Source: Pycnopodia helianthoides (lineage: Eukaryota; Echinodermata; Asteroidea; Forcipulatida; Asteriidae). From it: a DNA stretch of 64,000 bases. A program made the position numbers and the translations under genes. Of the stretch, positions 32,801-44,800 are shown in pieces. The notes under the pieces were generated by a model. That model saw only the letters and a program-made list of their open reading frames with translations. It had not been told where the DNA came from and did no database searches. The DNA is taken from assembly GCA_032158295.1 (NCBI GenBank), contig CM063264.1, forward strand, positions 12,587,920 through 12,651,919, read 5' to 3'. How positions within the stretch are numbered: position 1 is the stretch's first letter; every line of letters starts with the position of its first letter.

Positions 32801-35800
32801 TTTCCTTCTTTAGTTCTCCGCTCTTTAACCAATTCCATGACTTTAGGGCTCGCTACCTCTTCAGTACATCTCAAGAACCGGCCATGAAGTGGCTTGTTCC
32901 TCCAATCTTGATGTCTTTCCTCTTTCTTTCCCCTCTTGTACTCCTTCGGCCCAACTTCGTCCTCCCTCGTGTACTTTTGGGCAACCTTCAACAAGATCTC
33001 CTCGGTCCTCCTATGACAATGCAAGCTCCTGCGCTCGATGTTAACACTGTCTGCCACGCTCAGTAACCCCCTTCCACCCTCTGACCTCGGAAGATAGAGT
33101 CTGCTGACATTTGACCGTGGATGTAGCATGCCATGCATGGTCATCAGTTTCCTTGTTCTCCTGTCCGTGACATCTAGATCTTCCTTAGTCCACCCCACAA
33201 TACCCCCACTGTACCTCATCAAAGACACGGCCCACGTGTTAATCGCCTTAATCATGTTCCCCCCGTTCAGTTTGGACTTTAAACATTTCTTCACCCGCCT
33301 GATGTATTCTGCCCTCAGCCTTACCTTTGATTCCTCGTGAAGCACATGGTCCGATTCAAGAACACCAAGATACCGATAACTCTCCTCCTCGCCTAGAGCC
33401 CTTATCTGTGCACCATCTGGCAGAGCGTTGCCATCGGAATGTACCCTCTTTCCCCTCTTCATGGTCATTGAAGCACATTTCTCCAGACCGAACTGCATCC
33501 CGATGTCATCACTGAAAATCCTGACGGTCTGCACCAGAGAATCGATCTCCGCCTCATTCTTTGCAAACAACTTTAAATCGTCCATAAAAAGCAGATGGTT
33601 GATCTTACATCCGTCCTTCTTCATTACATAACCTGCGCGCACCTTCCTCAGAATCATCGACAGGGGCATCAGTGCCAGAACAAACAGCAGCGGAGACAGA
33701 GAGTCACCTTGGAAAATACCTCTTCTTATGCATACCTTGCCCAGACTATCGTCGTTGGCTGTCAGATTTGTTCGCCACGTCTTCATGCTCTCACCTAAAA
33801 GACGTTTTACTGCATCAGCCACTCCAACCATATCCAGACATTCCATTATCCATGTGTGCGATACCATGTCATACGCCTTCTTGTAGTCGATCCACGCCAT
33901 TGCCAAATTATTAGTCTTTCTGCTCCTGCAATCCTTCAGTACAGCCTTGTCAATGATAAGTTGATCTTTCGTACCTCTGGACCGCTTCTTACAGCCTTTC
34001 TGCTCCTCTGGAAACAACTTCTGGTCATCCATATGGCGATAGAGGTCTTCTGCAATCATACTGGTCAAGAGTTTATACATCACAATTCTCAATTCAATTC
34101 AAGAATACATTTATTTCCATACTCTCATAAAAGAATAACAACAGTTACATGTATTACGGAGTAAAGCAAAACATATCTTTAAGTAAGAGTAAACATAAAT
34201 AAATAAATAGAGTACGGGGCCGTTTTGGTAAGCATGAGCTTGTAAAAAACAGCCAGACAGACAAGAAAACAAGACAACCAGACAGACAGACAAACAGACA
34301 GAAGGACAGATGATCATAACACATGACACAACGAATTCGTGATAAAAGCGACAAGATGGCAAAACAGGTTAAGCTGAAAATAAATAAGACAAGTATTGAA
34401 GAGATGGATGTGGTTCAATTACATAAGATGGGGAAGCTAAGATACATAATGGGAGATAATGTCACGTTTGAAAGCAGACTTAAAAAGACTCACGGACCGC
34501 TTAGATCTAATGCGTTCATCTATGTCATTCCACACACGAGGACCAAAGAAGCGGATTGTGTTCATAGAGTAAGTGGTGCGAGTGAAGGGAACATAAAGAT
34601 TAGTGGAGGATCTAGTCGAGTAGCTGTGAGTTTGTTTAACAGACGTGAAGAAGGAAGAGATGACGTCGGGAAGAAGATTATTATTGAATTTAAACATAAA
34701 TATCCCAGTATGGAGCTTATTAATATCAGCGACAGTGAGAGTGTGCAATTGTGCGAAAAGAGGTGCTGAATGTTCTCTGTAAGATGAGAAAGTACAGATG
34801 CGAATAGCCCTTTTTTGAGAAATAGCCACAGAGCGCAATCTAGTAGTATTCACAGATGCCCAGACAATGTTACAGTAATTTAGGTAAGGAAATATAAGGG
34901 TATTGTAAAGAAGAACAAGCGAAGAGGCAGGCAGGAAATGACGTATCTTGGAGAAAACGCCAGAATTACGACAGACGACTTTATTGACAGAAGAGATATG
35001 CTCAGACCAAGATAGTTTTTGGTCGATAATGACTCCAAGAAATTTAGTTGAAGAAACTCTGGTAATTGCAATATCGTCAATGATCACTGGAGGTAAATTG
35101 ATGTCTACAGAGCGAGGAGACTTAGAGAAGAAGATGAAATTTGTTTTAGCATGGTTTATGGAAAGTTTGTTTGCCTTAAACCAAAGAGAGACCTGACATA
35201 ATTCAGTGTTGAGTGTGTTAAATAAGGAGGATAGTTGACGGTTAGAGTATAAAATAGTTGTATCATCTGCAAACAATGTGAAAGAAAGAAGGTTGGATGA
35301 GCAATAGATGTGGGAATAGGTGGGGTATCTCCTAATATTCCATAGTTCCAACACACAATTTTCCTCCTGTACAGAAGGCCTAAAATTATCTAAAGGCTTC
35401 CTGAAATTCTAAGCACACAATGGATACACAATAAATGCACGTACACCATGCCCAATATCGAGGACCAAATGTCTGAAACAATTCACGAGCCTCACCCTCC
35501 CCTCCCCTAAAAAATAAAATAGATAAATACAAAAAACACACAATACAAACAAATAAAATGAAAAACAAACAAATAAGTAATCAATAAGTAATAATAGGAA
35601 AACCCCCAACTTACTGCATGAAATGTGCACAGGTTTGTTGCATAAATGGAAATTAATCTACTCTTTCAAATACTAATTTTAAAAATACTTAAAATAAAGT
35701 AGATCCAGTACCTGAATCGTCCGCGTCTTTTACCATCACCTCAGCGACACCCAGCTCAGCCTTTTGAACAAAGGGTCGAGATGGATCGATATCCAAGCTG

Positions 35801-38800
35801 ACATACTTGGCTGTCACTGATGAATTACAGTTGAATGTAATCACGGCACCAGGTTTGGATTGTTCCACAGTGGCTGGCAAGCCACACTGTTGGTTGTCAG
35901 TGACAGTCGCATTGAGCCCTGCTCGAGCTACTGCGCCGATGAATCGCTCTCCTGATCGAAAAGGTAAATAATACACAACAAAACATGCAATATTAAAGAA
36001 GGTGATATGTGTCCAGCATGCCTTGCTCGCTCATAACCCCTGGAATTGGTTCATTAAAATGTGCTCATATATTGCACATTTTAATTAGGCTTGTGGTCGA
36101 TCCACTCTACGCGCACGCTCAAGTATGGTAACCCGCAAAAGAGGCCTGAAGTCAAAGAGCAACTGGTCCCCTCTCATTCGTATTGGATCTTGTGATATGT
36201 CTAACTCTATGCAGTTTAGAGTGACAGTGTAAAAACATGATTCATTTGAAATGGAATTGCGTCGAAATACTTGCATTTTCACACGCGCGTATCATGGGGA
36301 AAGTTCCTTCCTCCATGCGCGTACTATCACACGGCCGCCGATGTACTATTATACACATAATTATGGACTGGCAATGAGGTCACTAGAGCACGTCTATTCC
36401 CCCGAGGGACTGTGAGTGACCAGAAGAGGGACCTATTTCCCGTAGCCGAAGGCCGAGGGAAATAGGTCCCTCTTCTGGTCACTCACAGGCCCGAGGGGGG
36501 AAAGACGAGCTCTAGTGACCGAATCATGGCAGTCCATATGTGTTTTATAACACAACTCGGTCCAAAATATGAAATAAGAAAAGAAACTACCTTAATCCGA
36601 TCCAGACGCCGCCTTTTTTCTTTTTAAGATGAGCCTGGTAACCTCTTGAGTGCGCTGTAACCAGTCAAAAATTGAAAGACTATTGCCCGCTTCGGGAACT
36701 ATTTCCCGCAAACTACGCGCGTGCGATGTCTAGCTAGTTCATGGTTGTGCAAATCTCATGCACTAGCCTATAATAGTTCATCCCACGTGACCGTGTTTCA
36801 GCCAACCAGAATACAGAACTAGCAAGAGGTGTGTTATAATCAACGTTATAACACACCTCTTGCTAGTTCTGTATTTTCCATCGTTTTACATCAAAGATGG
36901 CGGTCAATGACGCGTATTGCAATCATAGGCCCTTTTCGAATTCACGGCTTCGGCTCCAAAATCGGCTCAGGCTAGCTAGGCTCCCTTAATTATTTTAACT
37001 TACGCATGCTTTGCGGTCAGGTTTCAGACAAGAAAACTGGGCCTGAAGCCCAATCCGGAGCCGAAGCCGTAGATTCGAAAAGGGCCATAGAGTTATATAT
37101 AGGAACTAGAGGGCGCACTGGCAATACTGCGTGCACAAACCCAGGAGAGATGGGGCACTTTACATAAATGGGCGGGCTTTTTTTTTTTTTTACCGGAATC
37201 AGTCTTAGCGCGTGCGCACTTTGCACACTTCGCCATGCCTCGTGAAAGGTTCGACGTGAAGTACACAGATAGGCTGAGGAAATGGTGCAACATTGTGCAT
37301 GAACACTATGGTGGTCATTTTGTGGGAACCGTGGGAATGGAATGTGTGGCCTCGGGACAGAGGATCTCGGCAGGATCATCTTTTTCCCCAAATCCTTGCT
37401 TAAGTAAAATACCGTTAAAGGCTAAAAGGCATAGGCCTATATGTAGGTCTTTTTATAGGAGAAAAAAAGAACATGAAGAATAAGTAGGAAGCAAATCGGA
37501 AAGCTTGGAGGACTCGCATTTGCCTTGCTCTATGCATGGAGCTATAATAGCTCCGTGCTCTATGGTATAACATGGATGGTATAAGCATAGAGCAAGGGAG
37601 CACGGAGCTATTATAGTGTCAGGACGCAATAAAATGCAAGAATTATATGACAGTGGCTCAAATATCAAATACGCCGTCAAGTGCACCAGTTTCCAAGGTT
37701 ACATTTTTTTAGGGAATGGACAGTTTGGCAAAATCCAGTTATTCCAAATGATGTATTGACATGCTAGCGGTGGCCCTCTACCGCTTTTATGGGGGATTGA
37801 CTCGGAAACTGCACCTGGTTTCAGTGTGGATTCTGACCTTACGTTTTAATTCAAACAAAATGTTGCCAACGCTTCGTCACCTTTTTTATTTTGTATTTTT
37901 TAAATAAATTTTGTTAACTATGTAGCTTTACTCAGTTGGGTGAGTTTCTCTATATTCTGCAGTGTGGCTACAAGAAGCTAATGCAAGGCGTAAAAAGTCA
38001 ATGCACTATATAATGTGTTTGTAAATGTACATATAAACATGTACATGTACTTTATGCGTGTTGTGTTTGTATGTGCTTCCGAATTCCGTAACTTGTGGAC
38101 TTCGTTAACTTTACGTTCACATGTGCGAGAGTAGGTAAAACACGCCCATTTATGTTAAGTGGCCTCATCTCTCCTGGGAAAAAAACTACGCCGCCGGGAC
38201 CGCAAGGAGACGCGAGCGCCATTTTATAAAGGGCAAAATTGAGTATTGAGTAATTGATGTGCGTGTATGGTAAATGCACGCATCACGCGCTCGGTGTTCA
38301 TGTTGTTGTTTTGCGTACAGTAAAGTAATGGTAGTAGTACTTGAAACAGGGCCGCACCACCCGCGCAACGAGTCACGTAACATGGCTAGTGCGACCTCTA
38401 GTTCTCATATATAACTCTATAGGCCTTTTCACACTATAGACCTTCGATCCGTGTCGAAACTTATCCGGATAGGGTCCGTGTTGGTTCGGTAAAATTTCAA
38501 CACGGATACAAACTGCTTCGCTTTCACACTAGCTCTGCGCGAAATCAGCTTTTGGGTTACACGCATAGAGCTATATATATTGACTAGAGCGGTAACACCC
38601 CGTTATACACGCACTAAGGTTTTGAAGCCGTGTCGGCGCATCAATGTTTATGTACAAACCAATACAAAAGCTTGAAATTTTGTACGGCAATTGTACGGCT
38701 ATTTGCATGATAAAGCGTTTGTTCTTTTCTATGCGTCATCGAACCAAATATGCAGCAAATGTGAACGCACAATCCCCTGCTAATGAGCGTACAAACTGCG

Positions 38801-41800
38801 AGCGTCATGTGCGTCATGTTTAACATGTGCGTTTGCGCGTATACATTTTTGTTTTTTTGAGTTCGTCATTCTTGCCGGCATATTGTGTATCCTTGAAGCA
38901 GATTTCGTTCTTTTCCCCTTGACATCTTGAAGCATTGAATCCTCCCAAACAAGGCTTTAGTTCGACTCAGCATTTTTCCTAAGACGTAAGTAACAACATC
39001 AGAGAATCACCTACTACACATTTTTTTAAGACATCACTAAAATCACCTGTTTACAAGAGCAATGACCGTTAGATTAAATATGGCGCGTACGTAAGCGGGC
39101 ACGCCGAATCTTACACGGATCGAAGCAGGACGCGTCTCGTTGGCGTGAAGTGGTTGCGTAGTATACAAATATTGACTGCTTCGAGTGGCATAGTAAAACT
39201 AGTCACTCGAGGTGATCCCCGGAGCAGCCTATCTTCCCGAGGCGAAGCCGAGGGAAGATAGGCGGCTCCGGGGATCACCGAGAGTGACTAGTTTTACTAC
39301 GCCACGAGACAAAGCAGTCAATATTTGTTTTATAACACCTCTTCCTTTGATTCTATCTGTATACTTTAATAAATTCACACAAACTGCTCATTAGCAGGGG
39401 ATTGTGCGTTCACATTTGCTGCATATTTGGTTCGATGACGCATAGAAAAGAACAAACGCTTTATCATGCAAATAGCCGTACAATTACCGTACAAAATTTC
39501 AAGCTTTGTATTGGTTTGTACCATAGAGCTATATATATTGACTAGAGCGCTAACTTGCTCTGAGTTTAGAAGCCACCATGGGCGCACACATGTTTGACGT
39601 GTTGCGTGACTATGGAACGATTTTAATTTTAAGAGAGCACACATGGCCGCGAAAATTTTGCATTCGGCGTGCGCGCTTACGTACGCGCCATATTTAATCT
39701 ACCGATCATTGCTCTTGTAAACAGGTGATTTTAGTGATGTCTTAAAAAAATATGTAGTAGGTGATTCTCTGATGTTGTTACTTACGTCTTAGGAAAAATG
39801 CTGAGTCGAACTAAAGCCTTGTTTGGGAGGATTCAATGCTTCAAGATGTCAAGGGGAAAAGAACGAAATCTGCTTCAAGGATACACAATATGCCGGCAAG
39901 AATGACGAACTCAAAAAAACCCAACAACGTATACGCGCAAACGCACATGTTAGACATGACGCACATGACGCTCGCAGTTTGTACGCTCATTAGCAGGGGA
40001 TTGTGCGTTCACATTTGCTGCATATTTGGTTCGATGACGCATATAAAAGAACAAACGCTTTATCATGCAAATAGCCGTAAAATTACCGTACAAAATTCCA
40101 AGCTTTGTATTGGTTTGTACCATAGAGCTATATATATTGACTAGAGCGCTAACTTGCTCTGAGTTTAGAAGCCACCATGGGCGCACACATGCTTGACGTG
40201 TTGCGTGACTATGGAACGATTTTAATTTTAAGAGAGCACACATGGCCGCGAAAATTTTGCATTCGGCGTGCGCGCTTACGTACGCGCCATATTTAATATA
40301 ACGATCATTGCTCTTGTAAACAGGTGATTTTAGTGATGTCTTAAAAAAATATGTAGTAGGTGATTCTCTGATGTTGTTACTTACGTCTTAGGAAAAATGC
40401 TGAGTCGAACTAAAGCCTTGTTTGGGAGGATTCAATGCTTCAAGATGTCAAGGGGAAAAAAAAACCGAAATCTGCTTCAAGGATACACAATATGCCGGCA
40501 AGAATGACGAACTCAAAAAAACAAAAACGTATACGCGCAAACGCACATGTTAAACATGACGCACATGACGCTCGCAGTTTGTACGCTCATTAGCAGATTG
40601 TGCGTTCTCATTTGCTGCATATTTGGTTCGATGACGCATAGAAAAGAACAAACGCTTTATCATGCAAATAGCCGTACAATTGCCGTACAAAATTTCAAGC
40701 TTTTGTATTGGTTTGTACATAAACATGGATGCGCCCACACGGCTTCAAAACCTTAGTGCGTGTATAACGGGGTGTTAGCGCTCTAGTCAATATATATAGC
40801 TGTATGGTTTGTACATAAACATGCATGCGCACACACGGCTTCAAAACCTTAGTGCGTGTATTATACAAATATTGACTGCTTCGAGTGGCATAGTAAAACT
40901 AGTCACTCGAGGTGATCCCTGGAGCAGTCTATCTTCCCGAGGCGAAGCCGAGGGAAGATAGGCGGCTCCGGGGATCACCGAGAGTGACTAGTTTTACTAC
41001 GCCACGAGACAAAGCAGTCAATATTTGTTTTATAACACCTCTTCCTTTGATTCTATCTGTATACTTTAACAAAATGAATTCACACAAACTTTACGTACGT
41101 GGCAATCAATCGTCAAACAAGAACTGTAAAATCTTACGTTGAAATACCGAGTTTCGACAAAATAAGAGGGTGTACCAGACTACTGCTGTTACGTTCGTTC
41201 TCTAAACCGTATTTCAAGAGCACATAATTTTTTGTTCATTACACCTGGTCCGAGGTTGTCAAGCAGCTCGTTTAAATAAATGTTTGAAGTCAATGTAGTC
41301 AGGGTACCAGGGTATCCATGCACTAGTACATCGGTCGCTAGGCTATCGTTGAATAGTACATCGGCGGCCGTGTGATAGTACATCGCGGTTCGCGCGCGGT
41401 TTCTAGTAAAACTAAGACATATCATGTAACGCGCTCTAAACCAATCAAAAGGCAGAATATTTGTAAGGGGTGTTATAATAGTGTGTACTGACGCACATAA
41501 ACGCTTTACCGCGCGTCACGTCTACGCGGCTACTTTTTATGTACCCGGCATAGAGCTATATATATTGACTAGAGCGCTAACTTGCTCTGAGTTTAGAAGC
41601 CACCCTGGGCGTAGCCCTGGTGGCCTTTCACTTTCGTATTATACTACAGTGACGTCCTGGATATCAGGGCCCAATTTCATGGCTCTGCTTACCGCCGAAT
41701 TCTGCGCTTGCGGTGACCATTCTCCGCTTACTGTTCAAGCGCCGAATTTCTGCGCTAGCTGTGTAAGCGTAGAATGCCTAGTAACGTGGAGTACGCACGC

Positions 41801-44800
41801 GCACAAGCCGAAATTCCCCGCTAACCCGTGAAATACGCTTGACGTAAGCGCGGAATTCCCTGCTTCCGCAAGCGCCGATTCTTTGCTTACGGTAAGCAGA
41901 GCCATGAAATTGGGCCCTCGTACCATTTCTGGGGCGGAAAAATTTCAAAGCTTCGTAACTCAAATCTTACCTGCAACAAGCCACTAATTTCACCAGATTC
42001 ACACTCAATGGCAGCATACACTTTTCTGCGGTGGGTTTTGGTCGTCATATATTCCTCACAAATCCGTCATTTACGTGAAATAATGCAGCTCCCAACGTTA
42101 AGAAATTCCGGTTGTGATCGTTTTCTCACGATCACAGTTGTCTGCCGTGCGTACGCGTACATTCGCGTGTAAGACGCAAGATGACGCATGACGCGCATGT
42201 CGTGCGTTGCGTTTGCATGACACTCAGGATACGGTGCACACGAGAACATAGCACACGCGTCGTGGCTTTTCTTAATAAACTGTGTTTAAAGTTTGGGGAA
42301 TTTCTTAACGTTGGGAGCTGCATTATTTCACGAAAATGACGGATTTGTGAGGAATATATGACGACCAAAACCCACCGCAGAAAAGTGTATGCTGCCATGG
42401 AATGTGAATCTGGTGAAATAAGTGGCTTCTTGCAGGTAAGATTTGAGATATGAAGCTTTGAAATTTGTCCGCCCCAGAAACGGGACTTAATATTTAGGAC
42501 TCTGTATCTGTGTACAGCACAGAGGAAGAGTCCTATATAGGGCTACCCTGGGCGCAGACATGTTTGATGTGTTGCGTGACTACGGAACGATTTTAATTTT
42601 AAGAGAGCACACATGGCCGCGAAAATTTTGCATTCGGCGTGCGCGCTTACGTACGCGCCATATTTAATATAACGATCATTGCTCTTGTAAACAGGTGATT
42701 TTAGTGATGTCTTAAAAAAATATGTAGTAGGTGATTCTCTGATGTTGTTACTTACGTCTTAGGAAAAATGCTGAGTCGAACTAAAGCCTTGTTTGGGAGG
42801 ATTCAATGCTTCAAGATGTCAAGGGGAAAAAAAACCGAAATCTGCTTCAAGGATACACAATATGCCGGCAAGAATGACGAACTCAAAAAAACAAAAACGT
42901 ATACGCGCAAACGCACATGTTAAACATGACGCACATGACGCTCGCAGTTTGTACGCTCATTAGCAGATTGTGCGTTCTCATTTGCTGCATATTTGGTTCG
43001 ATGACGCATAGAAAAGAACAAACGCTTTATCATGCAAATAGCCGTACAATTGCCGTACAAAATTTCAAGCTTTTGTATTGGTTTGTACATAAACATGGAT
43101 GCGCCCACACGGCTTCAAAACCTTAGTGCGTGTATAACGGGGTGTTAGCGCTCTAGTCAATATATATAGCTGTATGGTTTGTACATAAACATGCATGCGC
43201 ACACACGGCTTCAAAACCTTAGTGCGTGTATTATACAAATATTGACTGCTTCGAGTGGCATAGTAAAACTAGTCACTCGAGGTGATCCCTGGAGCAGTCT
43301 ATCTTCCCGAGGCGAAGCCGAGGGAAGATAGGCGGCTCCGGGGATCACCGAGAGTGACTAGTTTTACTACGCCACGAGACAAAGCAGTCAATATTTGTTT
43401 TATAACACCTCTTCCTTTGATTCTATCTGTATACTTTAACAAAATGAATTCACACAAACTTTACGTACGTGGCAATCAATCGTCAAACAAGAACTGTAAA
43501 ATCTTACGTTGAAATACCGAGTTTCGACAAAATAAGAGGGTGTACCAGACTACTGCTGTTACGTTCGTTCTCTAAACCGTATTTCAAGAGCACATAATTT
43601 TTTGTTCATTACACCTGGTCCGAGGTTGTCAAGCAGCTCGTTTAAATAAATGTTTGAAGTCAATGTAGTCAGGGTACCAGGGTATCCATGCACTAGTACA
43701 TCGGTTGCTAGGCTATCGTTGAATAGTACATCGGCGGCCGTGTGTTAGTACCGCGCGGTTCGCGCGCGGTTTCTAGTAAAACTAAGACATATCATGTGAC
43801 GCGCTCTAAACCAATCAAAAGGCAGAATATTTGTAAGGGGTGTTATAAAACGGGGTGTTAGCGCTCTAGTCAATATATATAGCTCTATGGTACCCGGCTA
43901 CTTTTTATGTACGCGACGCCTTTTTGTACGCGGCTTTTCTTTACGCGCTGGACAACTGCAGTGTGCGGATGGCGACGCACACTCATTACGGAATCGAAAA
44001 TTAACCCGGAGGTGTTCACACTACGGCTTTCAATCCGTGTTGGAATCTTCGACACGGATAGAGAGTTATCAACCCACCTCCCGAGCAGGGTTGGTTTCGA
44101 CACGGATAATGCGCCATATCCGGATCGACACCGTGTTGAAAAGTTGTAGTGTGAAAAGGTCAGTGCACATTATCCGGATCGTATCCGTGTCCAACATAGT
44201 CTTGGCTAAGACCTTCTCTTGTTGATTTATCACAGTTTTCCCCACGAGAGGGCGCTACCATTCACGAACTGCTCTCACAACACGAACCGCTCCAAGAGAA
44301 GGTCTTGGGGAAACTCTCATTCGTTAGGTCATGCGTGCGCATAGTGTTTAGCATAATCTGTTGAATATGGAAATAAATGTGACGTTTTGTTTTGCATATG
44401 TAGTAGCAGTCTAGAACCCAGACGTCAACAGTTTTATGCTATAATATTAACACGTGGAAGGTTGTACATATTTACGTTGTAAAACCGTGCACAAGTGTTG
44501 TGCTGTGTGTTGCATAATCTTTGTTTGTGTACATGTACGTGTTTCGCGTGGGCATGCTACAGGCACAGCTATTTTGCGTGGAAAATGGCTGACCGTTTGG
44601 ACTGGCGAGATTCACGACAAAGCTCTGGTGTTCGTCGTTCTTCTACTGAAGGCACCGGCAGTTGACCAGTTAGATAGAGTTACGAAAATTGGCCTTAATG
44701 CCGCAGACATCACCTCAGACTCAGAGGTAATTTTTGCTAGTCCCGAAACACTCTGTGGGCCAAGAGGGAAGGAACTAGTATTAAAGCAGTGAAATCGAGA

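Larger units (their letters stand above)
32076..34085 (-). mobile_element. Non-LTR retrotransposon with restriction-like endonuclease, 5'-truncated
   Basis: The reverse transcriptase shows [41 protein letters not shown] and [10 protein letters not shown]. The C-terminal part has a CRMC...H...C knuckle, then RRPDVVVLD and [10 protein letters not shown], the PD-(D/E)xK-type endonuclease of the R2/R4-like LINEs. A one-base frameshift near 32790 separates the two. The 5' end stops at the adjacent CR1/L2-like element. The insertion is absent from the matching intron of unit 1. Confidence 0.82.
38560..43880. repeat. Nest of inverted and tandem repeats
   Basis: A module with CATATTTGGTTCGATGACGC and ATATATATTGACTAGAGCGC occurs inverted at 38565-38815 and directly near 39389, 39988, 40588 and 42958. 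Two tandem units of 599 bp (39389-39987, 39988-40587) and part of a third are visible. No gene is present; the ORFs are repeats of each other. Confidence 0.75.

Noticed and set aside
32241..34164. Multiple plus-strand ORFs of 60-102 codons
   Set aside because: Antisense shadows of the RLE-type LINE.
34323..34769. 148-codon plus-strand ORF
   Set aside because: It is antisense to the CR1/L2-like reverse transcriptase fragment, whose motifs are clear on the other strand.
38641..43512. Repeated ORFs of 60-100 codons with near-identical proteins
   Set aside because: Their identity follows from recent DNA duplication. Both strands are open, composition is that of repeats, and no domain is seen.
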